Positions 24,134 to 35,747 are shown, counted from the stretch's first letter. The stretch: 64,000 nt of DNA from Hysterangium stoloniferum (GCA_015178975.1 WHVD01000062.1:310001-374000); one strand, 5' to 3'. Numbers and translations: made by a program. The notes: generated from the sequence alone by a model not told the origin.

Positions 24134-24558
24134 TATCTGATTTCTAGACTGTCCAATAGAAGTGTGAATCTACGACTAGTTTGGAGTTGTAGATTTACTT
24201 TTTTTTGCTGCGCTCCATTCCTGTTCAATCCCATCATGAATAGTTAAACTGGAAGCACTTGTGTCCTTCTCGCGTCCTCTTTATCAACGACAAACTTTTT
24301 TTTCTATTACCGTAAGTGTGGAGAGACAGCGGATAGATAGGATGCAGGAGAGAAGGAAAGGGAACTACTTTAAATAATCAAGTCGCGGCCCGGCGCCTTG
24401 CCTCTTTGGGCCTGTTTATCATATTGTCATTGATTTTATTGAACTTGTAATTTTTTCCAAGGTTCATGAAAAAATGATGATTAAAAATGATGAATACAAT
24501 GTGAATTGCACTGACACACAACTGTATAATTGCCCAGCCATAAACTGCTACACTATGT
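24134..24558. other. 3' flank of TRR1, no feature recognised
   Basis: A T-rich run near 24199-24205 and AT-rich sequence may contain the polyadenylation region of TRR1. No ORF or repeat was recognised. Confidence 0.3.
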
Positions 24559-24835
24559 TGTTAAAATGTAGAAAGTGAATGGCTAGGCTGGGAATTGAAT
24601 CCAGGGTCTTCTGCATATATAGCAAGGGTGTTACCACTACACCACTTGACCTTGGGTAGATCTGGGCTTACACTGTCATGAGTGTACAAGATCAATTCTG
24701 ACAATACTTCAACTTGACTTTCCTTTGACTGACTTTCCTTTGACAATATTTGACTTGATTTCCAATTCAACTTCTCAGATTGACATCATTCATGATTTCA
24801 TTCTTCTTATGTCATATAATAGTCATTGATTAACA
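24559..24835 (-). mobile_element. Probable LTR-like element with tRNA-like sequence (third family)
   Basis: On the minus strand it runs from TGTTAATCAATGAC to CATTTTAACA. A tRNA-like stretch (24580-24651, minus) lies close to the 3' end: GGTGTAGTGG as A box and GATTCAATTCC as B box, in the same place as in the LTR at 47053-47296. Flanks (TATGT, TTGAA) do not match, so the left boundary or integrity is uncertain. The acceptor stem has at least two mismatches. Confidence 0.5.
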
Positions 24836-24888
24836 TTGAAAGGGCACTGAAAGGAGCAAGAGTAGTTGGTAAGAAAATCTGTAACATA

Positions 24889-25098
24889 CAGTGAGTGACA
24901 AAATCCTTCCAATGATTTTTAGGTATGCAAAGATTCTTGAATAACTCAAGAACCACTGCAGCTACAGACCTAAATTCTGGTGGGTGGTTAGATCTATATG
25001 TTATCTATTTACCCTCAAAATTCTATGACATAAGTATCAGTATTTCCTACACTATAAAAGACTAATAAAAACACATTGGAAGGATTTTGTCCTGGTCA
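24889..25098. mobile_element. Short inverted-repeat element (MITE) with mariner-like ends
   Basis: The left end CAGTGAGTGACAAAATCC, preceded by TA, is mirrored by GGATTTTGTCCTGGTCAC on the right. The ends resemble the layout of the Tc1 element beginning 160 bp further on (CAGTGGGTCAAAAAACTG), with the same CCAATG inner border. It is non-coding. The right tip is degraded. Confidence 0.55.
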
Positions 25099-25259
25099 CA
25101 TGATTACAAGTACCTGAGTGTGAAGAGTGGTGGAAGTTCTGACCATTCTATATATGAAGAAATGAGTAGAAGGGGAGGAAGAATGATTCGAGTGAAGGCC
25201 CTGACTAATACAGTTCAAGGCCTGAAGTGTTAGATAGTTCAGATAATACTACCTACATA

Positions 25260-26866
25260 CAGTGGGTCAAAAAACTGCCCCAATGTTTGTGCATTTTAGA
25301 AAGATTGATATTGTGTGAAGGAATTACATCAGCAAAAATTCTGACAAATTCACATAATATACTAGAGCATGTTGGCTATCTACCAACTTAAGAAATCATG
25401 TAATTCCAATCAAAGCTCATTGCTCAATAAATCAAACAAAATAATCACTCATTGGGGCAGTTTTTTGACCCTCTATTATTTTACAATCTAATACTTTGTA
25501 TGACCCCCCTTTGCCTTTAAAACTACTTGTATCCTCTTAGGCATGCTTTCTATTAGCTTCTGAGATGACTCTGGTGGTATTTCAGTCCACTCCTTTGCCA
25601 CCCTGTCCCATAATTCATGTACTCCTTTGGGTGGTATGTCATATTGTTGGAGTTTGGCCTTGAGGTGTTGCCAGAGGTGTTCAATGGGATTTAGATCAGG
25701 GGATTGAGCAGGTCACTTCATGGGAATGATGTTATTGTCAGAAAACCACTGGTCTGCCTTTTTTGAGGTATGTTTTGGATCATTGTCCTGTTGGAAGTAC
25801 CACTTATCCTCAGCCATCTCCAAACTTTCAATGCTCTCCTCCACTCCCTCCTCCAAAATCTCACAATACTGCACTGCATCCATGTTCCCCTGCATCTCTA
25901 TCAGCTTCCCCACCCCATTCCAGCCCATACACCCCCAAATCATCAAGTTATTCCCCCCTCCATGTTTGACAGTTGGTGTGGTGGTCCTGTCTGATACTGG
26001 TTCCCCTTGTTGCTTCCAAACATATACCTTCCCATCTGACCCAATCCTATTGATTTTTGTCTCATCAGTCCACAACACCCTCTTCCAGTCCTCCATAGTC
26101 CAATTTTCATGGTATTGGGCAAACTTTAGATGTTGCTGACAATGAGACCCCTTGAGCATAGGGACTTTCTTCTTTGTTGCTGACCTAAAGCCAGCTTCTT
26201 TCAACACATTCCTAACAGTCTGAGGAGTGACAGAGGTAGATATGATGGAATTTATGAATTGGGTGGCTTGGACAGCATTGTCAAGCTTCCCAGAGCTGAT
26301 TTGACAGATAATTGACTGTTTATCATAAGGGAAAGCTTGGAAGGATGGCCACCAGGATGATTTTCCTTATCCCCCTCTACCTCCTTACTGATCCTGCCAA
26401 TAGTACCCTTCCCCAGGCCAGTCCTAGCTTGAATTTGACAATGGGAATATCCCTCATTGAGGAGAGAAACAACAGAAGAACACTTTTCAGCAGAGATGGA
26501 TTTCATAGTAGTGGTAAGGAGTCAAGGAGATGAATGAACAAAGTTCAACATGCCAAATTGATACAAATAAGGTCACATGACATGTTGATGATTCACATGA
26601 CCCACTCCTACCTTATACTGGTGTGTAACATTGAAAATCAGAGAAAATAATAGAGGGTCAAAAAACTGCCCCAATGAGTGATTATTTTGTTTGATTTATT
26701 GAGCAATGAGTTTTGATTGGAATCACATTATTTCTGAAGTTGGTAGATAGCCAACATGTTCTAGTATATCATGTGACTTTTTCAGAATTTTTGCTGATGT
26801 CATTCCTTCACACAATATCAATCTTTCTAAAATGCACAAACATTGGGGCAGTTTTTTGACCCACTG
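25260..26866 (-). mobile_element. Tc1/mariner transposon with about 220-bp terminal inverted repeats
   Basis: The ends are CAGTGGGTCAAAAAACTG and its reverse, with TA duplications at 25258-25259 and 26867-26868. Inverted repeats extend inward to about 25480 and 26645 at high identity. The inner edge of each arm carries the tip motif again, inverted (CATTGGGGCAGTTTTTTGAC near 25450; reverse near 26655). One broken transposase gene fills the middle. Confidence 0.93.
25488..26506 (-). pseudogene. Tc1-type transposase, inactivated
   Basis: The ATG at 26506 starts a helix-turn-helix region (SVVSLLNEGYSHCQIQARTG) for terminal-repeat binding. A frameshift near 26260-26300 leads to the catalytic part: first D in LWTDETKIN, second D in YFQQDNDPKHTS, and E in SPDLNPIEHLW. 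The spacing between the second D and the E is 34 residues (DD34E), as in Tc1. A TGA stop after IPMK, just before PAQSPDLN, removes the E-containing block from the frame. With a frameshift and a nonsense codon, the copy cannot make active transposase. Confidence 0.9.
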
Positions 26867-27138
26867 TACATATATGGTAGCTGACACGTTACCCTGATCA
26901 CCGCTTGCTGTAGAACCTAGTTTGTGTCTTACGAGTGGTGGTGCTTGGGTAAAAAGTGTGTCTCTTTGTTTGGTGCTGAGTGCACCCACAAGTATACACA
27001 GAGCTTTGAACTAATGAAATGGTGCAATATTCAAAGAATATAAAGGATAGAAAAATATGAATAAAATGTGTAAAATATAAAAAAAATAAAAGGAGTGTTT
27101 TACCACAATGAAACTGTGGTAAAAGCATACCCTTCACA

Positions 27139-28640
27139 CTAAGGCAGAGTTCAAAGTTTAAAAAAAAAATTCTACTTTCAACCCACAGACAAATTGTGCT
27201 GTATCTCAGGAAAGGGACCCAATTAAGACAAACCAATTTGGAGTGTTGTCAGGAACTGGAAAACCCGCCGGCCTCCGGGCCCCTGGACCCCATCCTACAT
27301 GCTCCCGACCCTCTATATTGTATAGTAACAACCGGAGTTCCCACGGGACCCTGTACATCAACTCGTTTATGCCTGACTCTCTGTACGCACCCCACCTGTC
27401 TGCACCTAACCCTCTATGTCTCATACACCAGTCCTCAGACTCCCCGGACTCCGGACTCCACTCTATGTACACCCGACACTCTGTGTCATATGTACCAGTC
27501 ACCAGACTCCGACCGGACTCCTGGAACCCCTCTAACAGAGCATAGAACCCCACTCCTGTTATCTGTCTCTGCGTCTCACACACCAGTCATTGGAAAACCC
27601 ACCGGACTCCACCGGACCTCCTGCACATCAAGCCTGTCTATACCCGACATTATCTTGTGCACCAAGTCACCGGACTCTGACCGGACTTCCGGAACCCCTC
27701 TAACTGAGCCCCGCTCCAGTTATGGTTAAATGATCTGTCATGATTCGTTCCCCGCTCCCGTTCCGTTCCGTCCCTAATTCCCAGTTTAGTATTTACCTGT
27801 TTTGTTTTATGTTTAATAGTTCTGCCTCTCATTAATACCGGATTTGGTATTATTACATTTCACAGTCTATATAAGTCTGCTATGTTCATGTACTTAGAAT
27901 CCAGTTTCAATCTCAAACTAGTTTTCCCCCAAACAAGTTTGATCCTTGAACAGTCTCTAGTCCTCTTGTCTGTCTGCACACTCGATTCCCGGAACTCCCA
28001 CGGGAACTCCGGAATCTATATCTTCCTGTATGCATTCTGTCAGCTCGAAATATGGACACCTGAATGAGTGTACGAGGGCGCAGCCTATAAGCTGAAGCCA
28101 AGTCCATCTCAGTCGTTCACATCTTTCTGGTAATTATTCTGATATCACCGTTCCTTGTACTAATAATCCCCGGAACTTTCCTGGGACCTATTGCCCGGGG
28201 ACTCCGTGGGACTATTTCCCGGAAGCAAGTGTGTGTTCGGAATAGTTACCGGAAACCTCTGCGGGACTATTCGTGGAGCTTTGTTCGGGAACTTAACAAG
28301 TGTGTACACCCTTCAAACAAGTTGTGCCACTTACTGTATGCACACTTGATAGTGAGTAAGGCCTCACAATTCAGATGATATTTAGATACAATACATAGTA
28401 TTAATTCCACCAGCTTATATGCAAATATAGAAAGAATTGAATGAAGGGAAACCATTGCAATGATATTTCACTGAATATTAAATAGCCTCTCTCATAAGGC
28501 CAAATATATATATATATATTTATACAATATCATATACATAGCATGTTATTATGTCTTAATTGCCACTCATTCTGGAGATATGGCACAATTTGTCTGTGGT
28601 GGGATTTTTTTTAAATTCTGAACTCCACCTTAGGTACTCA
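27139..28640. repeat. Older inverted-repeat element interrupted by LTR-H
   Basis: The arm at 27139-27240 (CTAAGGCAGAGTTC, then ACAGACAAATTGTGC) is repeated in reverse at about 28530-28640. LTR-H sits between the arms. The left arm seems to extend to the other side of LTR-E (AGTACCTGAG before 25119). This suggests a foldback-type DNA element hit by two LTR elements in turn. No TA or other duplication could be set. Confidence 0.5.
27247..28298 (+). mobile_element. Solo LTR-H (1,052 bp)
   Basis: It runs from TGTCAGGAACTGG to GGAACTTAACA with a perfect duplication AGTGT (27242-27246, 28299-28303). It is GC-rich with repeated CCGGACTCC-like words and carries the block CTATAAGCTGAAGCCAAGTC at about 28084. 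A 177-codon frame across it has low complexity and is not taken as a gene. Confidence 0.88.
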
Positions 28641-29128
28641 GAACAGCTGTAATACATAACCTTATTGATTATACATATATGTGTGAGAGGTACCCCTTTC
28701 TGGAGAACATGATTTGAATGGTAGGGGGAGGATCTATAGCGGGTGGCTGGGTTTATGGAGTCACAGTATTAGGATAATACTAACAAGGCTACCAAAACAC
28801 AAAAAGAAACAAGAGAGTGTGTGCAAGATAAGGAATAGGAGAATGGAAGTTCTAATGACTTGAGAATATCACACTTGTATTTAGTGGAAATCCTAAGAGA
28901 TTGAAACTGGGGTCTAACTACTGTATGTATATACAGTAAGTACATCTTAGGGTATTTATACATACTAAAGGGAAAACTAAATAAAGTTCTTATTGAAGGT
29001 TCAAATCTTGAAGGAAATTAAAATAAAGTTTACATTTGACACATGTATTGTCATGTGATTGACATTGTGTGGCCGCAAAACAATGTTTCAAGCCATTTCA
29101 TATTTGTGTGACATCACGTGGCACACAC
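28641..29128. other. Unassigned spacer before the minisatellite
   Basis: No gene or repeat boundary is seen. A TA run lies just upstream at about 28506-28520. Confidence 0.3.
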
Positions 29129-30251
29129 GATGCATGCACACTGTGACGATGCATGCACACTGTGACGATGCATGCACACTGTGACGATGCATGCACACTG
29201 TGACGATGCATGCACACTGTGACGATGCATGCACACTGTGACGATGCATGCACACTGTGACGATGCATGCACACTGTGACGATGCATGCACACTGTGACG
29301 ATGCATGCACACTGTGACGATGCATGCACACTGTGACGATGCATGCACACTGTGACGATGCATGCACACTGTGACGATGCATGCACACTGTGACGATGCA
29401 TGCACACTGTGACGATGCATGCACACTGTGACGATGCATGCACACTGTGACGATGCATGCACACTGTGACGATGCATGCACACTGTGACGATGCATGCAC
29501 ACTGTGACGATGCATGCACACTGTGACGATGCATGCACACTGTGACGATGCATGCACACTGTGACGATGCATGCACACTGTGACGATGCATGCACACTGT
29601 GACGATGCATGCACACTGTGACGATGCATGCACACTGTGACGATGCATGCACACTGTGACGATGCATGCACACTGTGACGATGCATGCACACTGTGACGA
29701 TGCATGCACACTGTGACGATGCATGCACACTGTGACGATGCATGCACACTGTGACGATGCATGCACACTGTGACGATGCATGTACACTGTGACTTGTGAT
29801 GCATGCACACTGTGACTTGTGATGCATGCACACTGTGACTTGTGATGCATGCACACTGTGACTTGTGATGCATGCACACTGTGACTTGTAATGCATGCAC
29901 ACTGTGACTTGTGATGCATGCACACTGTGACTTGTGATGCATGCACACTGTGACTTGTGATGCATGCACACTGTGACTTGTGATGCATGCACACTGTGAC
30001 TTGTGATGCATGCACACTGTGACTTGTGATGCATGCACACTGTGACTTGTGATGCATGCACACTGTGACTTGTGATGCATGCACACTGTGACTTGTGATG
30101 CATGCACACTGTGACTTGTGATGCATGCACACTGTGACTTGTGATGCATGCACACTGTGACTTGTGATGCATGCACACTGTGACTTGTGATGCATGCACA
30201 CTGTGACTTGTGATGCATGCACACTTGTGATGCATGCATACTGTGACTCAT
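29129..30251. repeat. Two-domain minisatellite (19-bp array, then 23-bp array)
   Basis: Domain 1 (29129-29774) holds exactly 34 head-to-tail units of GATGCATGCACACTGTGAC with no length change. Domain 2 (29775-30211) holds 19 units in which TTGT is added, giving 23 bp; its first unit has one base change and one later unit has GTAATG. Two irregular units follow to about 30251. Each unit contains the palindrome TGCATGCA. Because 19 and 23 are not multiples of three and the units lack stops, all three minus-strand frames stay open; those frames are artefacts. Confidence 0.97.
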
Positions 30252-30297
30252 CACACACACTTTGTGATATGTGACATGTGACAAATAAACAAAACAA

Positions 30298-30327
30298 AAA
30301 TAAAATAAAATAAAATAAAATAAAATG
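30298..30327. repeat. TAAAA microsatellite
   Basis: About six units of AAAAT/TAAAA follow the minisatellite. Confidence 0.9.
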
Positions 30328-31254
30328 TATGAGCCCTGACACAGTGAGTCACAGCTTTCATCTTCCCTTTCACTTTCTTACTCATTTGGGCAGGTTCCTT
30401 AGTCAGATCCTCATTGGGAACATCAACTTCCATTAGTTCCTCACAAGGCAAGTGAATGGGACTTGTGAGGTATCAGTATTATCTTATAAAATTCTCTTAA
30501 TTTTCTTTGAAATTAATTAGTATTTTTTTGAATTTATTGTATTTTTATTATATTTTTATTGTGAAATATAAGGCCTAGTTCCTTTTAACTTTGGATAATA
30601 ATAGCATATATGAGCTCATATAATGCTATTATATCTTAATTAATTAATTATAATTTTTAACTAATTATTTATATTTTATTTACTTAGTTATTGCTTCTCA
30701 GCATATTGCTTGTTCCTATGTGCACATTTTTGGAGTCATGTGATCTATTACTTAAGTCAACTTCGAGTCATTGGCATTTGATTCTGACCTGGATCTTGGC
30801 CTCTGAACCTTTGAGTTCAGGCTTAGATTGAAGCCCTTGTCTCAGACTGGGGAGTCATAGGATCAAAAAGAGGTAATAAATAGTTAGACATGATATCATA
30901 AAATAATTAAATAGTCAAATAATTAGTTATCAAAATGTATATAAGGAGGGCCAGAAATCCACAATAAATCATCTTATCTCACATATTTTACTGCACAGCT
31001 CAGAAGCTTATCTCATTATCCTAAAGACAATAATAGCCTTAGTCTGATATACTAACTGCAAGTACCTACACTTGCAGAATCCAGAACTCTTTGTCAGCAC
31101 TCTTGAACGTAGCTAATCATCTAAGTTCTCCCAGCCTCACAGCTATCCTTTAGGCTTATTAAATACATAGTAAATCTAATAAGTATCCTTACTGAAATCC
31201 CTGCCAACACTTAGATTATTCAAGGCCCATACCTAAGTTAGTGAATTAATCAAG
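30328..31254. other. Unassigned AT-rich region
   Basis: No coding or repeat structure was recognised, apart from TTAATTAATTAATTA near 30638. Confidence 0.3.
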
Positions 31255-31259
31255 TACAA

Positions 31260-31997
31260 TGTTAAGAACTGAAAACTGACTAAAGTCAGTTGGCCGACAG
31301 GGACCGATTGGAAGGACTTGGCTTCAGCTTATGTGCTGCGCCCTCGCAATTATCCATTGGGTATCCTTAAATTTCAGGCAGGTGAAGACTAGTCCCAATG
31401 AACACCTCTCGGTGAAAACTACTGATTGGAATTGAGGGATAAGTCAAGTGTCGGGCCAAGGGGTCGGGGACCAAAAGGGGACGAGCGCACGTGAAGGCAG
31501 ATAGTGGAATTCTTAGTATGAGATTACTATAGACGTAAGAGGGTGTTCTGAGTCAATATTCTGATTGCCGCCTAGTAACTACAACTACAGCGGGTTTACA
31601 TACAAGTATCAAACATCTAGAAAATACTAACTAGGAGAAGGGTGGAAAACAGTATTAACAATAAGCTTGACTAGGAACGGGAAGTTTATGATTAGTTCGG
31701 AGGCCGTGAGATAACTGAGAGCGGAATTATGGTAAAAGGAAATAGTTCGAGGGTTACAAGTATATATAGACATATGTGAAATATAGGATAAAACGGATCA
31801 TCATAATAAAAAGGGATGTATCAAAGTTTAACCAGATAGTACGAGTATATTTTGATGTGGGCGTAAATGGAGTTTGATCACCGCGAAAGCATATGTCAGC
31901 TTCGGGAGGCCGATGGTTTCCGATGTGGTGACTTGAACAGTAACTTGAATTGTCAATAGGTGGTGATAACTTTGGGGACCGATAGGGTTGTGACACA
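31260..31997 (-). mobile_element. Probable 3' LTR of gypsy-G
   Basis: On the minus strand it begins TGTGTCACAACCC after a purine tract (ATGGGGAGATA) and ends CAGTTCTTAACA. Its ends resemble those of the solo LTR at 35204-35747 (TGTTACGACCC to GTACTTAACA). It contains the reverse of the CTGAAGCCAAGTCC block found in LTR-H. Position and orientation fit the 3' LTR of the minus-strand gypsy at 33-38 kb. The 5' LTR is outside the window. Confidence 0.65.
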
Positions 31998-32232
31998 GTC
32001 ATAATAGTATCTCCCCATTTGGCCAAAATCCCAAGGAGGCCGAAAATCTAGATCCCATACATAAAACTCGTCGGGTACGGTTTGGTGTGTCAAAACATCA
32101 TGTGACTTGGCAAAAATTTCCATATAAAATTTTGAAGGGGGGCGGTGCTTGATTCTTCACTTCTCTTCCCTCGACCACCATGACCATCAGTTTGGGGTCA
32201 AAGCAGTTCCCTGTTCGGTAACAGTCGCTCCC

Positions 32233-33163
32233 ATGTCGGTTCCAGGTGGACCATCCAGCGCGCAAGAGCGCTGTCATCTACTCGATGAGAAATGGAAGGT
32301 GCGTGAAGAGGAGGAGCGGAAGGAGAAGGAGGAGCTGGTGGCCATCGAGGCCGGGGAGAAGAAGCTGGTGGCAGAAGAGGCTGCATGCAAGCACTGGGAT
32401 GCAGTGCTTGCGAAGAAGAAGTAGTGGGAGGCTGATCAGGCACAAGAGGAGGTGGCGAAAAAGAAACGAGAGGGAAAGGTAAGTCGGTTCCCATATCTCT
32501 TGTGAACTTGGCTTATATATTTTTTTTCAGCACAAGGCCACGATGCCTTTGGAGTCCGATGAGGAGGAGGAGAAGACGAAGAGGATGTACCAGGGCTGTC
32601 AAGCCCCAAGGTAGGCTCGGCTTCCTAAAAAAACCTTTTCTAACAATTTTTTCTTATAGAAACAAAAGCAGGCCCCCAAGGTGGGGCCTGAAAATGACCC
32701 TAAGTGCAACTGGTGCACTAAACGGGGTTGGACTTGCCACCCTCGGGCAAATGGTCGGGGCTGCACTTGTCAAGAGTGCACCGATCAAAAGCTCGGATGT
32801 GTATTCCCAGAGGCCAATGGGTCGTACCAAGAGTGACAGGCTGATGCTCTAGAAGAGCAAAACCACCTTATGCAGACCTATTTCTCGGAGACAACAAGGT
32901 TCTGATTCGAGACACTGCGACAACAAGGCTTGATCACCGAACAATTGCAACTATTGGGTGTCGGGCTGGAAAAACAGACCAGCACCATAGAGTCCCTCAG
33001 AGAACAATTAGAGCAGTATTTGGAAGTCTCGAGTTGCGATGGAGTTGGGCTGGGAGTTGTGGTATCGGAAAAGGTCGGTGGAGCGGTATCGGTGGCTGTT
33101 GGTGAGGGAGGAGGTTCGGAAGCCGGAGAGGAAGGGGAGGTTGTAGAAGAAACCTTTAGATAG
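32233..33163 (+). pseudogene. Spliced zinc-cluster protein gene, antisense within gypsy-G
   Basis: On the plus strand an ATG at 32233 opens a charged coiled-coil-like stretch (EEERKEKEELVAIEAGEKKL). Two good GT-AG introns are visible: 32479-32530 (GTAAGT to TTTTCAG) and 32611-32659. Exon 3 encodes a cysteine cluster, CNWCTKRGWTC, then CTCQECTDQKLGC, spaced C-x2-C-x6-C-x8-C-x-C-x2-C-x6-C, followed by a possible coiled coil and an acidic tail. Three in-frame stops (after AKKK, YQE and TRF) and a phase shift at intron 2 show decay. It lies between the pol stop (33254) and the 3' LTR of gypsy-G but on the other strand. It may be an accessory gene of that element or an unrelated gene caught by it; I cannot decide. 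Confidence 0.6.
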
Positions 33164-35203
33164 TAAAAATATAATGGTTTTAAAACAAAACAAAACATAA
33201 TATGAAAAAACATAAGACATAGTCGGAAAGGGGTCAGATACTGAATGATAGACTTATAAAGAATTTAGAGGACCGGGTTTATTCGGATAAGCTTGATGAA
33301 AACCTAAAACAATTTCCGAGGCATTGCCGAGCTCTGTAGCTAGGATCCATGAAGTTTCTTCATCTGTCCCTTCATAGCCAGCACATTTAACCAAATAAAG
33401 TAATTTGCATGAGCATCGGTGATTGTCGATTTTTGAGTCTAGGATTTCTGATATCTCGAATTCGGGTTCTCCATCAATGATCACGGGTGGAGGTGGTGGT
33501 TGTATGTGATCCAGTATACTGTTAGCAACACAAGGTTCTAACATAGATACATGAAATACTGGGTGCACTGCACACATATTGTCGGGAAGCCGAAGTGTCC
33601 ATGAAAGCGTGCCGGCTTGTGCTATAACTTCAAAAGGACCTAAATATTTTTCAGAGAGCTTCTTAGAGGGTCTAGTAGTTCTGAAAAACTCGGCTTTAAC
33701 GAATACTTGGTCTCCGATCTTGAAATCAGGAGGTGGAAGTCTATTCTTATCTGCAGACTGTTGGTATTGTTCTTGGGCCATTGCGATAGTTTTATGAAGT
33801 TCTTGATGTAGCTCGTCAAGGAATGAAGTCTTGAGCATGGGTGGATGCGAGATCACGTTCCAGGTGGATTGCAATATTGGGATTGTAGCCTTTGTTTGCG
33901 AAGAAAGGTGAAATGCCAGTAATGGCATTCGGTGTGTTGTTATATGCGAATTCAGCTAGCGGTAGTAGTGATTTCCAATTGTCTTGTTGATAGTTACAAT
34001 AGACATGGATGTACTGTTCCAAGATTTGATTCATGTGTTCGGTTTGGCCGTCGCCTTCCGGGTGATACCCCGAAGTGAAATGTAGCTTCATGTCTAGTGC
34101 TTTTCCGAGTGACCTAAAAAAGTGAGAGACAAACTCAGATCCACGATCGGATGTGACATGCGACGGAACACCATGCTTAGAAAATACGTGGGTGACGAAT
34201 AATTCGGCTAACTGTACAGATGTTATCGTGTCATATGTGGGAATGAAAATACTTTGCTTTGTGAGCCGATCCACAACAACTAGGATTGCTGTGTGACCTT
34301 CGGATGCCAGTAGATGCTTGATGAAATCCATAGAAATTGAGTTCCAGGGTTTTTCCGGTATCGGTAATTGTTTGAGTAGGCCATATGGTTTGTGTCGCTG
34401 TGATTTAGAGTGTAGACACATTGTACAAGATTTGCAATAGTGCTTAACAAAGTTTTGGATGCCGGGCCATGTATATTCTCTTCTAATGAGTGAAAGAGTC
34501 TTATTGAGGCCGAAATGTCCCGAGATCGGGTGATCGTGCTTATGTTGTAGGATTTGCAGCTGAAGGGTATCGGAATCTAGTACATAGATGCAATTGTCAA
34601 ATCTAATTAAACCTTGTGAGTCTAATGACCATCGGGGTTGGACAGGTTATCGAGGTGTGCTTTGGTGACTGGGTCTAATGGAATTGCCGATAGTATGTCT
34701 TGATGTAACTTTTCGGTATCCATAAGGATAACACTTCGCAAGACTGGATGAATGAGGTAAGTGGCTCGGATAGATGCAGACAGTTGTTCCGATGAAAACA
34801 TAGGCTTGAAATTATGCGGATTAACTGTGGTGTAGTCACTACTCCCCTCCTTAGGATAGACATCCCATCGTCTAGTCATAGCGTCGGGTTTTCCACCAAG
34901 GCGGCCGGGACGGAAGTGGATTACCATATTGAAAGTGGAGAGGTATTTGGACCATCAGGCTTGCCGACGGGTGAGAAGTTTTGTGGTTGAAAAGTAAACT
35001 AAATTTTTGTGGTCGATAATAACATCTATCAGGTGGGCCGATCCTTCCAAATAATGTCGCCATGTCTTGAAAGCTTCTCATAGTTGAGTTCAGGTGCCGA
35101 AAACGTGCGAGACAAAAAGCTACTGGGTGTACTTCACCATTGGTGTCCATAATGGACAATATCGCAGCAAGCGCATAATCCAAGGCATCAGTTTCCACAA
35201 TGA

Positions 35204-35747
35204 TGTTACGACCCTTTTCCGGATGTTTCAATATCCGACTTCCGATCTCCAACTATGGAACATCATAGTTGCCGTATCATCTGCATTCTTCCCTTGTTCT
35301 GCATTTGGTAATTTGTCCGTTGACAAGTATTCACTCGTTTGTTTGTTATATTCCCGTTTTGGAATATTGTCTCCCTAATATGTCTTATTGTATTTCCGTT
35401 TTAAGAACACTTCCATTTCTATCTTATTATGGTCTTAGTTTGTAGTACAATAACGAGTAGACTTATATTAGTTTCCACGAATTTGTACTTTACCTTAGAT
35501 CTGATATCGACTTAGTTTCTTATTCCTTCTCCCGTCTTTCTGTACACTCGATATTTGGAACTCTTCGGAACTCTGAATATCCATATCTTCCATCGTAAGT
35601 CTCACTTCTGAAATTAAGGACTTTGAGCGTTTGCGTAGAGGTGCAGCACATAAGCTGAAGCTGACGTCCTGACCCTATCCAATAGTTCCCGACTTCCCGG
35701 TGACTTTCCGATAGTTCCAGAATAAGTTCCCGACACGGTACTTAACA
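35204..35747 (+). mobile_element. Solo LTR (544 bp) related to the LTR of gypsy-G and LTR-H
   Basis: It runs TGTTACGACCC to GTACTTAACA with a perfect duplication AATGA (35199-35203, 35748-35752). It carries CATAAGCTGAAGCTGACGTCC, a variant of the block in LTR-H. It interrupts the RT-RNase H junction of gypsy-G. Confidence 0.88.

Larger units (their letters stand above)
25119..27138 (-). mobile_element. Solo LTR-E split by a Tc1/mariner insertion
   Basis: The two parts, 25119-25259 and 26867-27138, together form one LTR-E in minus orientation. Flanks are CTGAG and CTAAG, a duplication with one change. It lies within an older inverted-repeat element whose arm continues on both sides (see 27139-28640). 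Confidence 0.85.

Noticed and set aside
27196-27729. 177-codon plus-strand frame
   Set aside because: It falls in LTR-H, is low complexity from CCGGACTCC-like repeats, and has no domain.
29129-30211. Possible CRISPR array
   Set aside because: Units are contiguous and identical, without unique spacers, and the genome is fungal.
29088-30342. Three overlapping minus-strand frames of 373-414 codons
   Set aside because: They are translations of the 19- and 23-bp minisatellite, open in all frames because the unit lacks stops. No protein-like composition.
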